Positions 54,938 through 64,000 of a stretch of DNA of 64,000 nucleotides are shown here, piece by piece. Position numbers and translations under genes: made by a program. Each line of letters starts with the position of its first letter. Within the stretch, counting starts at the first letter, position 1. The notes under the pieces are model-generated. The model worked only from the letters and a program-made list of their open reading frames with translations. It was not told the DNA's origin and did no database searches. This DNA comes from Coptis chinensis. Taxonomy: Eukaryota > Streptophyta > Magnoliopsida > Ranunculales > Ranunculaceae. The stretch lies in the NCBI GenBank assembly GCA_015680905.1, contig CM027377.1, forward strand, positions 65,493,501 to 65,557,500. The letters run 5' to 3'.

Positions 54938-55200
54938 CTTCTTAGGAACAACGTGTACTGGACTCACCCAAACACCATCAGAGATAGGGTAAATAATACC
55001 TACATCGAGTAACCTTAAAACTTCCTCCCGTACCACATCCTTCATGGTGGGATTTAGACGACGTTGCGGTTCACGCGACGTCTTTGCATTTTCTTCAAGA
55101 TGTATGTGATGGGTGCACACACTAGGGTCAATGCCCTTAATGTCATTGAGAGACCATCCAATAGTAAAATAGTGTTTTTGAATGATATTAATTAAACGGG
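54938..55200 (-). pseudogene. Athila-like reverse transcriptase, first part only
   Basis: The minus-strand frame shows GWSLNDIKGIDPSVCTHHIH, then NPTMKDVVREEVLRLLDVG and WVSPVHVVPKKSD, the beginning of an Athila-like RT. The deleted Tat-type element sits right after PKKSD; on its far side the sense continues [10 protein letters not shown] (48450-48420) and then stops making RT. Palm, catalytic DD and RNase H are missing from the whole window. Confidence 0.85.
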
Positions 55201-55204
55201 ATTC

Positions 55205-55630
55205 CTAATCGTCAGTCAATTGTGATGATATGATAATTGGGTGACTACCATCTGGATCAAGATGTACGTATTTTAAATCCGAATGAATAGACTTTAAGTC
55301 AGGGGTGGGTGGAGTGCGTATTAAAGATTCTTGAGGAAAGTTGTCTTCCACAGAGAAAATAGATTGATGTTCGTCCAAGTCGCTTGACAGCACGGTAGTA
55401 GGGTCAAATAGTGGTATTGACTCTAATAATGCGTTTACTTCCTGTGTATAAGCATCAACATCAAATTCAGAATCACCAAAGGAAAGAAATTGGTGTACTT
55501 CATCATCAGGAAAAGAGTTTGTTAAATATTCTTGGTGTACTTCATCGTGATTATTGGAAATTTTATCCAGGATAAGAGGCTCCTGCAAAAACTCAAAGCC
55601 CCCCTCAGTGCTTGCATTCAGGGGAATCAA
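55205..55630 (-). pseudogene. Athila-like PR-RT linker region
   Basis: A 140-codon minus-strand frame, strongly acidic (NSFPDDEVHQFLSFGDSEFD, LDEHQSIFSVEDNFPQESL), ends in a stop at 55205 just before the RT fragment. Its position and composition fit the acidic linker between protease and RT of Athila-like pol. No catalytic motif. Its far end is the LINE insertion. Confidence 0.6.
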
Positions 55631-56914
55631 TAGAATTTCTCTGAAACTATGAAACAGATTTTGTGCAATCTAGGGGTGGAAATCAGCCAGTTGGAGCTTC
55701 CTAACCAGCATAGAGAGGATAGCAGAGTTTGGCGACAATCCACTGATGGCTTGTTCACTGTGGGGTCAGCATATGAAGTTATTAGAGAGAGGGCGAATGC
55801 GCTGCCGTGGACAAAGTTTCTCTGGACAGCAGAGGTGCTGCCAAGGACTCTTGGGACAGGATGGAAAGTTCTTCATGGTGCCATGCACACAAACGAGAAA
55901 CTAAGGGGGAAGAACTTCAAGATGGTGTCTCGTTGCTGCATTTGCACGGTGGCAGAGGAAACTCAGGACCACATCTTATTCGAATGTAGTTTCGCGCAGA
56001 GATGCTGGGAACTCATTGCACACAATATGCAGCATCATACGAGGATAGCAAATCGGGAAGAGATGTTCATAAAGTGCAGAAATGAAAGCCCACTCTTACA
56101 GGATTTATGGAAAGCAGCCTCAATTTCTTGCTTGGTCGCAGTCATCTATGGCAACAAGAAGTCGAGCATCAGTTCCGTCATGTCCCAAGTTCGCAGAGCA
56201 GTGAATAGAGCTAATGATCGATCGAAGAAGCACATGCATAATACTACCAGAGATTTGGAAGTCCTTAAGGCTTGGAAGCTACCGCCCAAGTTAAGGAAGG
56301 CTCCATGCACTTTAGAATGTTATTGGGTGGCTCCACCTAGCAACATGATAAAAGTGAATGCTGATGGTTGCTCTAGAGGTAATCCCAAAAACTCAGGTTG
56401 GGGTACACTTCTTAGAGATAGCAATGGAAATGTGATTGGCGCATATATTGGAGGTCTAGGTATCGCCACAAACTTTATAGCTGAGAGTTTTGCGATAGTG
56501 GAGGGCATCTCAAAAGCGGCGGAACTAGGATGGAAACTTATCTTGGTGGAATTTGACTCTACTGCGGCAGTCAAATCTTTCCAGAATGACCAGGTACATT
56601 GGCAAATTCGTGCAGCTTTGGACAAAGTGAAAGAGCTAGCGGATTGGATCATTGTGACTAACAGAATTGAGGGAGGTTAATTTTGGCGCGGACATTTGTT
56701 CTAAAGAAGCCGCAAACCTGGCAAAGGGAGAAAAGAAGTGGTGGGATGGTAGGCCGCCGTTCTTGCACAGAATTGAGGATATAAACATCACATGCTATAG
56801 ATTTGTAAACTGAGCTCAGCAGCTTTGAGATAGTGCTTACTATCAATCCTATCCATTTTTTGTACTTTGTAACCTTTTAATTTAGTAATACAATTACCTT
56901 TAGCAAAAAAAAAA
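55631..56914 (+). mobile_element. LINE 3' fragment (second family), inserted in Athila-like element
   Basis: About 1.28 kb, plus strand, starting inside the zf-RVT region and ending with a poly-A of ten bases at 56905-56914. It separates the Athila-like protease from its linker. Severe 5' truncation is normal for LINEs. I found no clear target duplication, and the 5' boundary is uncertain by about 20 bases. Its protein differs clearly from that of the LINE at 13893-18458, so it belongs to another L1 family. Confidence 0.85.
55649..56815 (+). pseudogene. LINE zf-RVT and RNase H domains
   Basis: A 343-codon frame has SRVWRQSTDGLFTVGSAYEV, VLPRTLGTGWKVLHGAMHTN, CCICTVAEETQDHILFEC (zinc-binding C-x2-C ... 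H-x4-C) and CWELIA. The RNase H follows with KVNADGCSRGNPKNSGWGTL (Asp), FIAESFAIVEGISKA (Glu) and VEFDSTAAVKSF (Asp). The frame stops at 56680 after NRIEGG, but a +1 shift gives REVNFGADICSKEAANLA and the usual tail PPFLHRIEDI...CYRF up to about 56812, so a single frameshift broke the end. Confidence 0.88.
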
Positions 56915-57380
56915 TACAAGGCTGTCAACCAGGTTGTGTCAGCCTCTGGAATTTGTTTCATCAACTTGAACACATTAACCTCGACCGAAAGATTTCCGAA
57001 GGACATGGTCATGGAACCATCCCTACAGTCTATGAGAGCATTAGTAGTTGCTAGGAACGAACGCCCTAATATGATAGGAATGGAGTCACAGTCAACTTCT
57101 GTATCCAAAATGACAAAATCGACGAGATAGTAAAAGTCTTGGACTTTTACAAGGACGTTTTCCACAATGCCTTTTGGATACTTAATGGAACGATCGGCTA
57201 ACTACAGAGTCATGGTGGTAGGTTTAACCTCATGAATACCTAGTTGTTTGAACAAGTAATATGGAAGTAAGTTCACACTAGCTCCTAGGTCTAGCAGCGC
57301 AATAGCCGTATATTTGTCACCTAATGTGCATGGAACTGTTGGTCTACCAGGGTCCTTGTATTTTACTATACCATTGTATT
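56915..57380 (-). pseudogene. Athila-like protease
   Basis: The minus strand gives VPCTLGDKYTAIALLDLGAS (active-site Asp in LLDLGAS, about 57285-57340), NLLPYYLFKQLGIHEVK, a stop at about 57203, then KYPKGIVENVLVKVQDFYYL, DFVILDTEVD and IPIILGRSFLATTNALIDCR. This is the complete retropepsin pattern of Athila-like elements except for the one internal stop. It is cut by the LINE just after ADTTWLTALY. Confidence 0.88.
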
Positions 57381-57396
57381 CGGTGATGGATGGAAA

Positions 57397-59386
57397 CTAT
57401 TCGGTGAGGAACGCTTGTTGAGGAACATTGGTTCTCTTTTTTGTGGTGTACATATCTTTTAGAAATTTTGCATGTTTTGGCAATTGTTTGAGGGCATCAA
57501 GAAAATGTAAGTTGATTGTCAAATTCTTAAAAGTTTCTCGAATTTCATCAAATTTTTTGTCAGGTTTATTCTTTGCCAAACGGACAGGAAACGGCGTCTT
57601 AAGGCATAATTTGGCATAAGGATCCACTTGCTCGTTTCCCACTTTTTGAGTTGGTGACTTTGTTGGACTTGATGCTTCCATCGTAGGTTCATTATCAGAA
57701 ATAGATTCATTGGAACCTCCGATTACCTTTGGTTGATCATCTGGCATACATATTTGATTGTCTACAGTTTTGCCAGATCGAAGAGTAGTTATTACATTCA
57801 CCTTACCTTGGTTTGGAGCATTTATACTAGGTGCATTGGTGAGTTCAAAGGCAGTGTTTGCTAGTTTAGGGTTCGGAACTGCTTGTCCAGGAAACACGCC
57901 TTTCTGACTTTTTTCTTGCGCTAATTGTTGAAGTGAATGTTAGATAGACGTTAGTATTTGAGATTGTTGGCTCATGTAAGCTAAGAAAGTATCGCTTGTC
58001 CTATCAGTAGCGAGTGGCACAGGTTTTGCAACATGGACTAGTTCACGATTATTGCTGAGAAGTTGTTGATTATAGCAAGAACTGGGATTTGCTGGAACAA
58101 GGTTGTGGTTGGTTTGGTAGTTAGCATTGGAATTACTTTGAAACTGATTTTGACTTGTGTTGGTACTGCTGATTATTTCCTTGGCAGTATGGAATAAAGT
58201 TGGTGGATGGTCGAACAGGTGGATTGGTGAAACCTGAAGGAGCCATATGTTGGGTGTTTGGGCGCCAAGCGAAATTCGGATGTTGTCTCCAAGGTGCATT
58301 AGGAATGTTGAATGCACATGCCTCTACTAATGGTTTGGAAGGGGGGGGGCATATAACAAGGGACAATAAGTATCAAGATGGTCAGGACTGAGACAATGAA
58401 TACATGGGGAAGTGTCAACGTTCATAACCTGTTTTGGGAGTTGATCGTTTACTTGAACTGTGAGGGCATATACTTTTATAGTCAGGGATTCTATCAGATT
58501 TTTTAATTTGGGATCGGGTTTTACCTCAAAAATAGATGTAGCTTTTGTAACAGTGTCCTTAGATGACCTAGAAAAATCAATGTTACCCCAATGTGTACCT
58601 CTTGTTGCTTGTTTTTCAAGAAAATTATATGCTTTAGTAGCTCCTTTGTCCATGAAGCAACCATCGTTCATTATATCAAGAGTTTCTTTTTGATGATTGG
58701 AAAGTCCATTAAAGAATGAACGAACACGGACAGCGGTGTTGAGCTGATGATGAGGACATTCTGAAAGAAGATCAGTAAATCGACTCCATGCTTCCGTAAA
58801 GGATTCATGAGGATTTTGACGAAAGAATTGGATTTTCTAAAGCATTTAAGTAGTTTTCTTCTGAGTGTAAAATTGTAACATGAAAACTTGAACAAGTTTA
58901 TTCCATGTTTCTATAGATTGTGGCTGTTGTCCTGCTAGCCAAACTATAGCTTTATCAGCTAAAGTGAAAGGAAACAACCTAAGCAAGACTTGTTCGGTAG
59001 AGACGGATGGATGGTGAAATGTGGTGGCTACTTGCTGAATCCTACGAAGGTGATTGTACGATATCTCATGGTCTAGACCATGATAAACATGTAATAATCC
59101 AAAAACGTTAGGCGGGATTTGAAAATCACCAGCAATATCCTCAACTTGATGCAGGAAGAAGGTCCTTCTTGTAAGGCAGTGTAGAAGTCCGAAAGGGCCG
59201 GGGCTTCTCAGCTGGTGGAGTTTCGTCAGCCATAATGAATAAAGTTAATGGCGAGAATGGATCATGATGATTTTTATTAATAGATGAATAACTATGTTGA
59301 GGTGAAAACTTACACAATTGCTTATCGTATTTTCTCCTACGATAAGTATATTCAAATTCTTTATTATTACCAGACCTTAATCTCAT
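57397..59386 (-). pseudogene. Athila-like gag polyprotein, several breaks
   Basis: Start region at 59386-59141 with MADETPPAEKPRPFRTS (ATG 59232). After a frameshift at 59140 the capsid-type sense runs LLRLFPFTLADKAIVWLAGQ, SIETWNKLVQVFMLQF, a stop at about 58840, then ESFTEAWSRFTDLLSECPHH and RSFFNGLSNHQKETLDIMND (58790-58660) and GCFMDKGATKAYNFLEKQAT. Zinc-knuckle-like CIHCLSPDHLDTYCPLL is at about 58350-58400. Gln/Asn-rich sequence follows (58317-57940), and frame 57897-57397 with VDPYAKLCLKTPFPVRLAKN leads to the protease. Four or more breaks. Confidence 0.85.
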
Positions 59387-62300
59387 GCAAGTATAAAATT
59401 AGATCTAATGCACAAAAAGAACTTATTATTACTTGAATTTTATTATTTTATGAAGTATTAGAAGTGAACAACGTAGGCCTAAGCTGCTGCTAACGTAGCA
59501 GTGAAGCTAGGACTACTTGTGCATAAACCAACAGCCAAGTCACAAAAAAGATATGAGGGAGATTTTCCGTGCAAGCTTAAGCTCGGTTGTAATTAAGTAA
59601 CCTCAATCTTTGAAGTTTCCTAGACACCGTTAGAATATGTTTAAGATTTATGGGATTTTTTTTTTTTTTTAGTTAATTAAAATTTATGCAAGGGGTAAAG
59701 GCACAACATTTTTTTTTTAGTTAATTAAAAGTTATGCAGATAAAGTACAATCATGCAATCATGCAAATACAACTCATACATATAGAATGGAAATACAATC
59801 ATGCAAATGCAACCTACTCATACATTACTAGATACAGTAGCATGTTAAGATACTCTACTCATACGTATAGAAATACTAATAGGCAAAGGTGTATCATCAA
59901 TAAATACTTCGATACACACAGGCAAATACACATCAGTAATACGTATATGTAGGCTAAGAGGCAAATATATATTACGTATACGTATATCTATGCTAACATG
60001 CAAATTTATACTACACGTGTTCTACATAATAGTTTGATTCCGTCAATACTCATTGAGATTGCGAATGTCATATAGAAAGCAGCTTCACCCCGAAGGGCTT
60101 AGAAACAACTTACCCAACTCAAATTTTAACCCTTGTTAGAACATTCTCCTCTTTCGATCTTGACAAAATCAAATTATTAAACAAAACATGGTCCGCATAT
60201 GTAGATAAATACGAAACATGTATCAATGTTTACTTATACGTAGAAATAAATATAACCATGCAAAAATAGAATCAATGGCATGGATATAAATATTAAGATG
60301 TAATACAAATTCACTTACGCGTATATATACGTTAACAGGCATACTCATTTGATTCATACATATTTCTGACCTAATATGCAAAGAATAATCCATTAACTAC
60401 GACATATTAGATAACACATGTGAATCATGCAATAGTATATTAATATTAGAACCTGTTAGCATCCTGCAAGTCCACCAAAGAAAAATAGAAAAATTGCTCA
60501 TGCAAACCCGCGTGTACCCGAACTCCAAAAGAAATGTGAAGTAGTTGTTGTAGTTGCAGAAACTTAGGCCCGGTCCTGTAATAAATAAGTCCAGGAGGTG
60601 CTTCTGTTGAAACAGGAACAATAACGGAGAATATCAACCAGCGCACGTGAAGTTTAGATGGCGGATGCGACTCAAGTATCGCGCACGCGCAGTAATCGTT
60701 CGCAACCTGCTAAAATGTTCACAGAAGTCTTATGTCAGGGTGTAGATTAGGCTCTAGGTCCTAACTTTTGGAACCTGTAAGTGCAACCAAAAATTAGTAT
60801 TCGGATCAGTACCAAAATGCGGGAAAATTCAAAAACGAAGAAAAAAACGAAAGAAAATGAAATAAAGAAAAGGTAGGAGATTGGGGGGTTTCCACTTGGA
60901 GTAATTCCAGCTTAGAAAGGAAGATCCTTTAGTCGTTAATTAGGATGCCAGTGACGCCTTTTGATGTTTGCACTTTTTAGTATCTTTAGTAATTTTGATT
61001 TACTTTACCTTTATGTGCTAAAACTCAATAATCCTTACTCACGTTCTTCGTGTGTATTGCTAGAGTAAGGGATTTCGTTCCAACTCCTAAGACAAAGGTC
61101 TATGATATCACAACTGAAATTTATCCTTTAGGGGGGACTAGTAAGAAGGATTTGATATATATATATTCCTACTTCCTAAAGATGACTTACTACACAAATT
61201 ATCTAGATATTACAAGTTGTTTTCTTAAATGAGATAGAGAGAGAGAGAGAGAAAGATAGGGAAAGGATTAACCTACACATGCAAGAATTAGTTACATCTT
61301 CTTAGAAAATCAATTCACTACATCTCTAATCTATTTTTGGTTCGTAGAAAACCCAAAAAACGGACTCGAGTCTTGAATCCCTAACACAACATACTCATCT
61401 CTAAGCATATCATGCTAGCATGTGGAGTTAAAATGATATTTCATCTCTGAAATATCACTCCAACACCTAGTTTTATTTTCCACCAGCCGGACAAGCATAG
61501 AATTCTGAATTCTCTAGGTCTCGCGCGCGCGACTAGTCCAGGAGTGAAATGGCTCGCGTGCGCGGGTTAATCTAAAGTTTTAGGCTCTACTTTTGGTCGG
61601 ACTCCATCATTTTGTGATGGGATATCAAAGAAAACCCTAAGTTCTAAGTAGTGAATCTAGATTCCTTAAACATACACTGATCCTCACATGAGCATCATTA
61701 ACCCTCCCCTTGGGAAGGTTTTAGCTCATGATCCTTGGAGTTATATACAATATGCTTGATTTTATGTTAAGTTTTAAAAGAAGAAGAGAAGAAGAGTTTA
61801 AATAACTTAATTTAAACTTCAAAGAACAAGATTTATTTAGAAAACACTAAGGTAGCCATTAACACTATTACATTAGCTTAACATAAAACAAGCAAAGATA
61901 AAAAGAATACAAGACAAGGAATGAATGCTCTCATTTTTCCATTTACTACCTAAGAGAGAATTCTCTCTTCCATCCCACGTGAAATCCACCTCCACATTAA
62001 ATTCCATCTTATCTAAAAACCAAAGGAAATTGACACCTTGCATTCTTTACACTATTAGCACCTAAATCCATCTAACTCCATTAATGTCATGCAAGGTGTC
62101 CACTTTGTGCCAATTATTTGCACATTTTGTCTTAACTTGCATGATGACTCATCAAATCTTGTGGCCCCACATAGTGGGTCCACGTGCTGCATCCAGTGGC
62201 GGGTTCGTCTTTTGGCATTTTTACAATTTCCCACCTTTGCATAGAGTTTGTCGCAGTGATCGTCTGAGCAACTCACTTGCCAAATTCGGAGTCCTAGTTT

Positions 62301-62620
62301 AAGAGATATGAGCTTTGAAAGTTTGATGCTTTTGTGCACGTAATCCCGTTTCTGACTTGATTTTGTCTTGTTTGAGTCTTTGGGCTTTAGTCCAGTTTTG
62401 TTGGGCTTCACATGGGCTTACTCAGAAAGCTTTATATGTACTCACTATTCCGTGCTTAAATACTGGCTTTATCATCATTTTTACATTGGTTGCGCAAACC
62501 AACAAAAACACAAAAATACGATTATTTCATGATTATTAAGTACATAATTAATCGAAATATTACGTCTCTACGGGGTTTTATAATACAGTTTTGGGTGCTT
62601 ATCAGCTTTCAGAGAATCAG
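59387..62620. other. Unresolved 5' end of Athila-like element and unassigned DNA
   Basis: Leader and LTR of the minus-strand Athila-like element should lie here. 59730-60420 is rich in atacatgcat-type words, and 61500-61570 has GC-rich TCGCGCGCGCGAC-type blocks inside AT-rich DNA. I could not find a second copy of any part of it elsewhere in the window or a convincing primer site, so no boundary is drawn. Short T runs lie at 59658-59671 and 59710-59719. There is no recognisable gene. Confidence 0.35.
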
Positions 62621-62625
62621 TAAAT

Positions 62626-62745
62626 GTTTAGTTGCAGAGAAGATTCTTTTTACATTGATTAGCAATGGGAAGGCACCTGAATTAAGGTTTAGTTGCAGAG
62701 AAGATTCTCTTTACATTGATTAGCAGTGGAAAGGCACTTGAATTT
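62626..62745 (+). repeat. Tandem duplication, 61-bp unit, two copies
   Basis: The unit GTTTAGTTGCAGAGAAGATT...GAATTAAG at 62626-62686 is repeated at 62687-62745 with a few changes. Noncoding as far as can be seen. Confidence 0.85.
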
Positions 62746-63495
62746 ATTATGTGTATATCACATGCATCTTTTAATCCATCACTTCCAGTAGTTCCATAAA
62801 TCTTTGCATATAAGTACAGTTGGTTTGTGTAATTGCATGTCCTTGAGGAAGGGTGTTGTGCGAAAACGTATGAGTAAGCTTGTTGTTGATAGTAACTTAA
62901 TTGGATACTTTATGAGGTGTTTTTCATACAATTTTGCTTTCGGAATCATTCTGGAACTACTTTGGCTGAGTTTAACAAATATTTTCCTGGTTTTCATAAT
63001 GCAATGTCATTTGAAAAGTATTTTGAAGTAGATCATCTTGGCCGCTTCAATTTTCTGCTATGTTTCTTCTTCAATTCAGTTTGAATAAGAATGAAGACTA
63101 GATTAGTTATGAACCAAGTTAGCACTAAGTAGCAGTTCAATTTAGATTTTACAGCAAAGAACAGGTTTATTTGCAATCTTGAACTAAGATATGTTCAAAC
63201 AGTTCAAAGAGTTGAAAGGATAGTCTAAGCCAATAACTACAGAATGCAACAACACTCTGCATACCACGCTCATCGAGCATGCATGTTTGCTAGTTGATTA
63301 AGAAAACCAACAAAAATCCATAAAAAAAACCCCACTACACTAAAAAATAAAAAAAATAAAAAAATAAAAAAATAAAACCCTATTTTTAGAGAGGTTTGCA
63401 TAGGGCCCATTGGATTTGAGGGCGGGCCCTGTGCGTGGCTAAGGTTTAGTTCTCTCCCTCTCTTATCTAGCTAAATTAAAGTTTAGTTCTCTCTC
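62746..63495. other. No recognisable gene; A-rich microsatellite
   Basis: Contains an (A5-8T)n tract at about 63344-63378 following CCCCACTACACT. Otherwise noncoding. A plus-strand ORF at 62804-63031 has no motif and no splice context that I would trust. Confidence 0.4.
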
Positions 63496-64000
63496 TCATC
63501 TTCTTCAAAACGAAAAAATAATGAGCAAAGAATAACACAATTCCTTCTTCTTCTTCTTCTTCATTGTATGTGTACTTATCAAGATGTGATCTAGAAACTC
63601 AATCAAGCTAGCTTTATTGAAGGTTTTATAATGTTGTTAATGGTGGTTACAAATCACTCTAGTTCTCTCTCTGTCTCTCTAATTTACAAGAAATGTGAGA
63701 ATCTCATAATGAATTTCTCTTTTCTGGTTTGGTCTTTATATAGTCGTCTTCCTCATTTGATCTCCAATCCAATCATCTCTTGACGCGTGTCCATCTTCTT
63801 CCTCCTTCTTCCCGTCTCTTTCCTGCAAAATACAAGTTAGAGATATCTACTCTTAGTTTATAGTACGAAATTAATGGTTGAAATATTGGTTAGTAAGATA
63901 TTTGGCAATCACATCACCCCTCTCGAAATCTTCAAATTATTTTGTAAGGATGAAATTTTGAATATTTCGATAAGCAAAAACATTTTGAAATTAAACCACT
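63496..64000 (-). repeat. LTR-like repeat, copy 2 (truncated by window end)
   Basis: Closely similar to 2512-2993 in the same orientation. Both start TCATCTTCTTCAAAACGA and share GATGTGATCTAGAAACTCAA and the TATA-like block. This copy is not interrupted at the position where the CACTA terminus joins copy 1. It runs off the window end. Confidence 0.75.

Larger units (their letters stand above)
25608..59386 (-). mobile_element. Athila-like Ty3/gypsy element, heavily interrupted
   Basis: Minus-strand coding remnants occur in collinear order: gag (59386-57397), protease (57380-56915), linker and start of RT (55630-54938), integrase (48422-48222 and 28538-27808), then an extra env-like ORF (26407-25608). 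A third ORF after integrase, together with this gag and protease style, is characteristic of Athila-like elements. The insertions are a LINE 3' fragment, a deleted Tat-type element and a CACTA element that itself carries a nest. Most of RT and all of RNase H are missing, by deletion at about 48410. LTRs must lie outside these limits but were not resolved. Confidence 0.75.

Noticed and set aside
63344..63378. CCCCACTACACT followed by an A-rich tract as a third CACTA terminus
   Set aside because: No subterminal repeats, no partner end and no duplication; the A-rich tract makes a chance match likely.

Overview
This is plant nuclear DNA, almost certainly from a flowering plant and probably a eudicot. 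It is AT-rich, has spliced plant-type gene pieces (GT..AG introns, TATA boxes), and is dominated by plant transposable elements: Ty3/gypsy LTR retrotransposons of three lineages, L1-type LINEs with a plant-style RNase H, and CACTA (En/Spm) DNA transposons. I see no intact host gene, no rRNA or tRNA gene and no CRISPR array. Every coding region I recognise is transposon-derived or a pseudogene.

Layout. 1-2511 looks like the right-hand part of a CACTA element whose terminus is at 2511. It sits in an LTR-like unit (2512-2993) that recurs at 63496-64000. 2994-6500 has a promoter-like block and a possible small spliced ORF. 6500-9800 holds minus-strand remnants of an envelope-like/plant transposon protein ORF. 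9800-13880 has exon-like pieces I cannot name. A 4.57-kb LINE (13893-18458, minus, 11-bp target duplication) is followed by a complete but dead chromovirus-type gypsy element (18651-24582, target duplication GGTAT).

From about 25.6 to 59.4 kb lies one old minus-strand Athila-like gypsy element that has been a repeated insertion target. Its integrase was split by a CACTA element (28539-48221, target duplication TTT). That CACTA element carries a multi-exon WD40-repeat gene fragment, which is a pseudogene. The last WD40 exon was split by a chromovirus (33058-47091, target duplication CCTGT). The integrase region of that chromovirus was in turn split by a Tat-lineage gypsy element (36657-45654, target duplication ACAGC). 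A second, internally deleted Tat-type element (48458-54932, target duplication TCAGA) and a LINE 3' fragment (about 55631-56914) entered the same Athila-like element separately. Excising each insertion together with one target duplication restores the reading frame around it.

Points most worth following: (1) the exactly reconstructable four-level nest; (2) a dating conflict, in which the inner Tat element has far more diverged LTRs than the chromovirus that contains it, so the nested composite may have been copied as one unit; (3) WD40 gene capture by a CACTA element; (4) two unrelated tandem arrays (about 86 bp and about 71 bp units) in the 3' part of the deleted Tat element, plus a third CCGGTT-rich array in the other Tat element. 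59.4-63.5 kb contains the unresolved 5' end of the Athila-like element and unassigned sequence.
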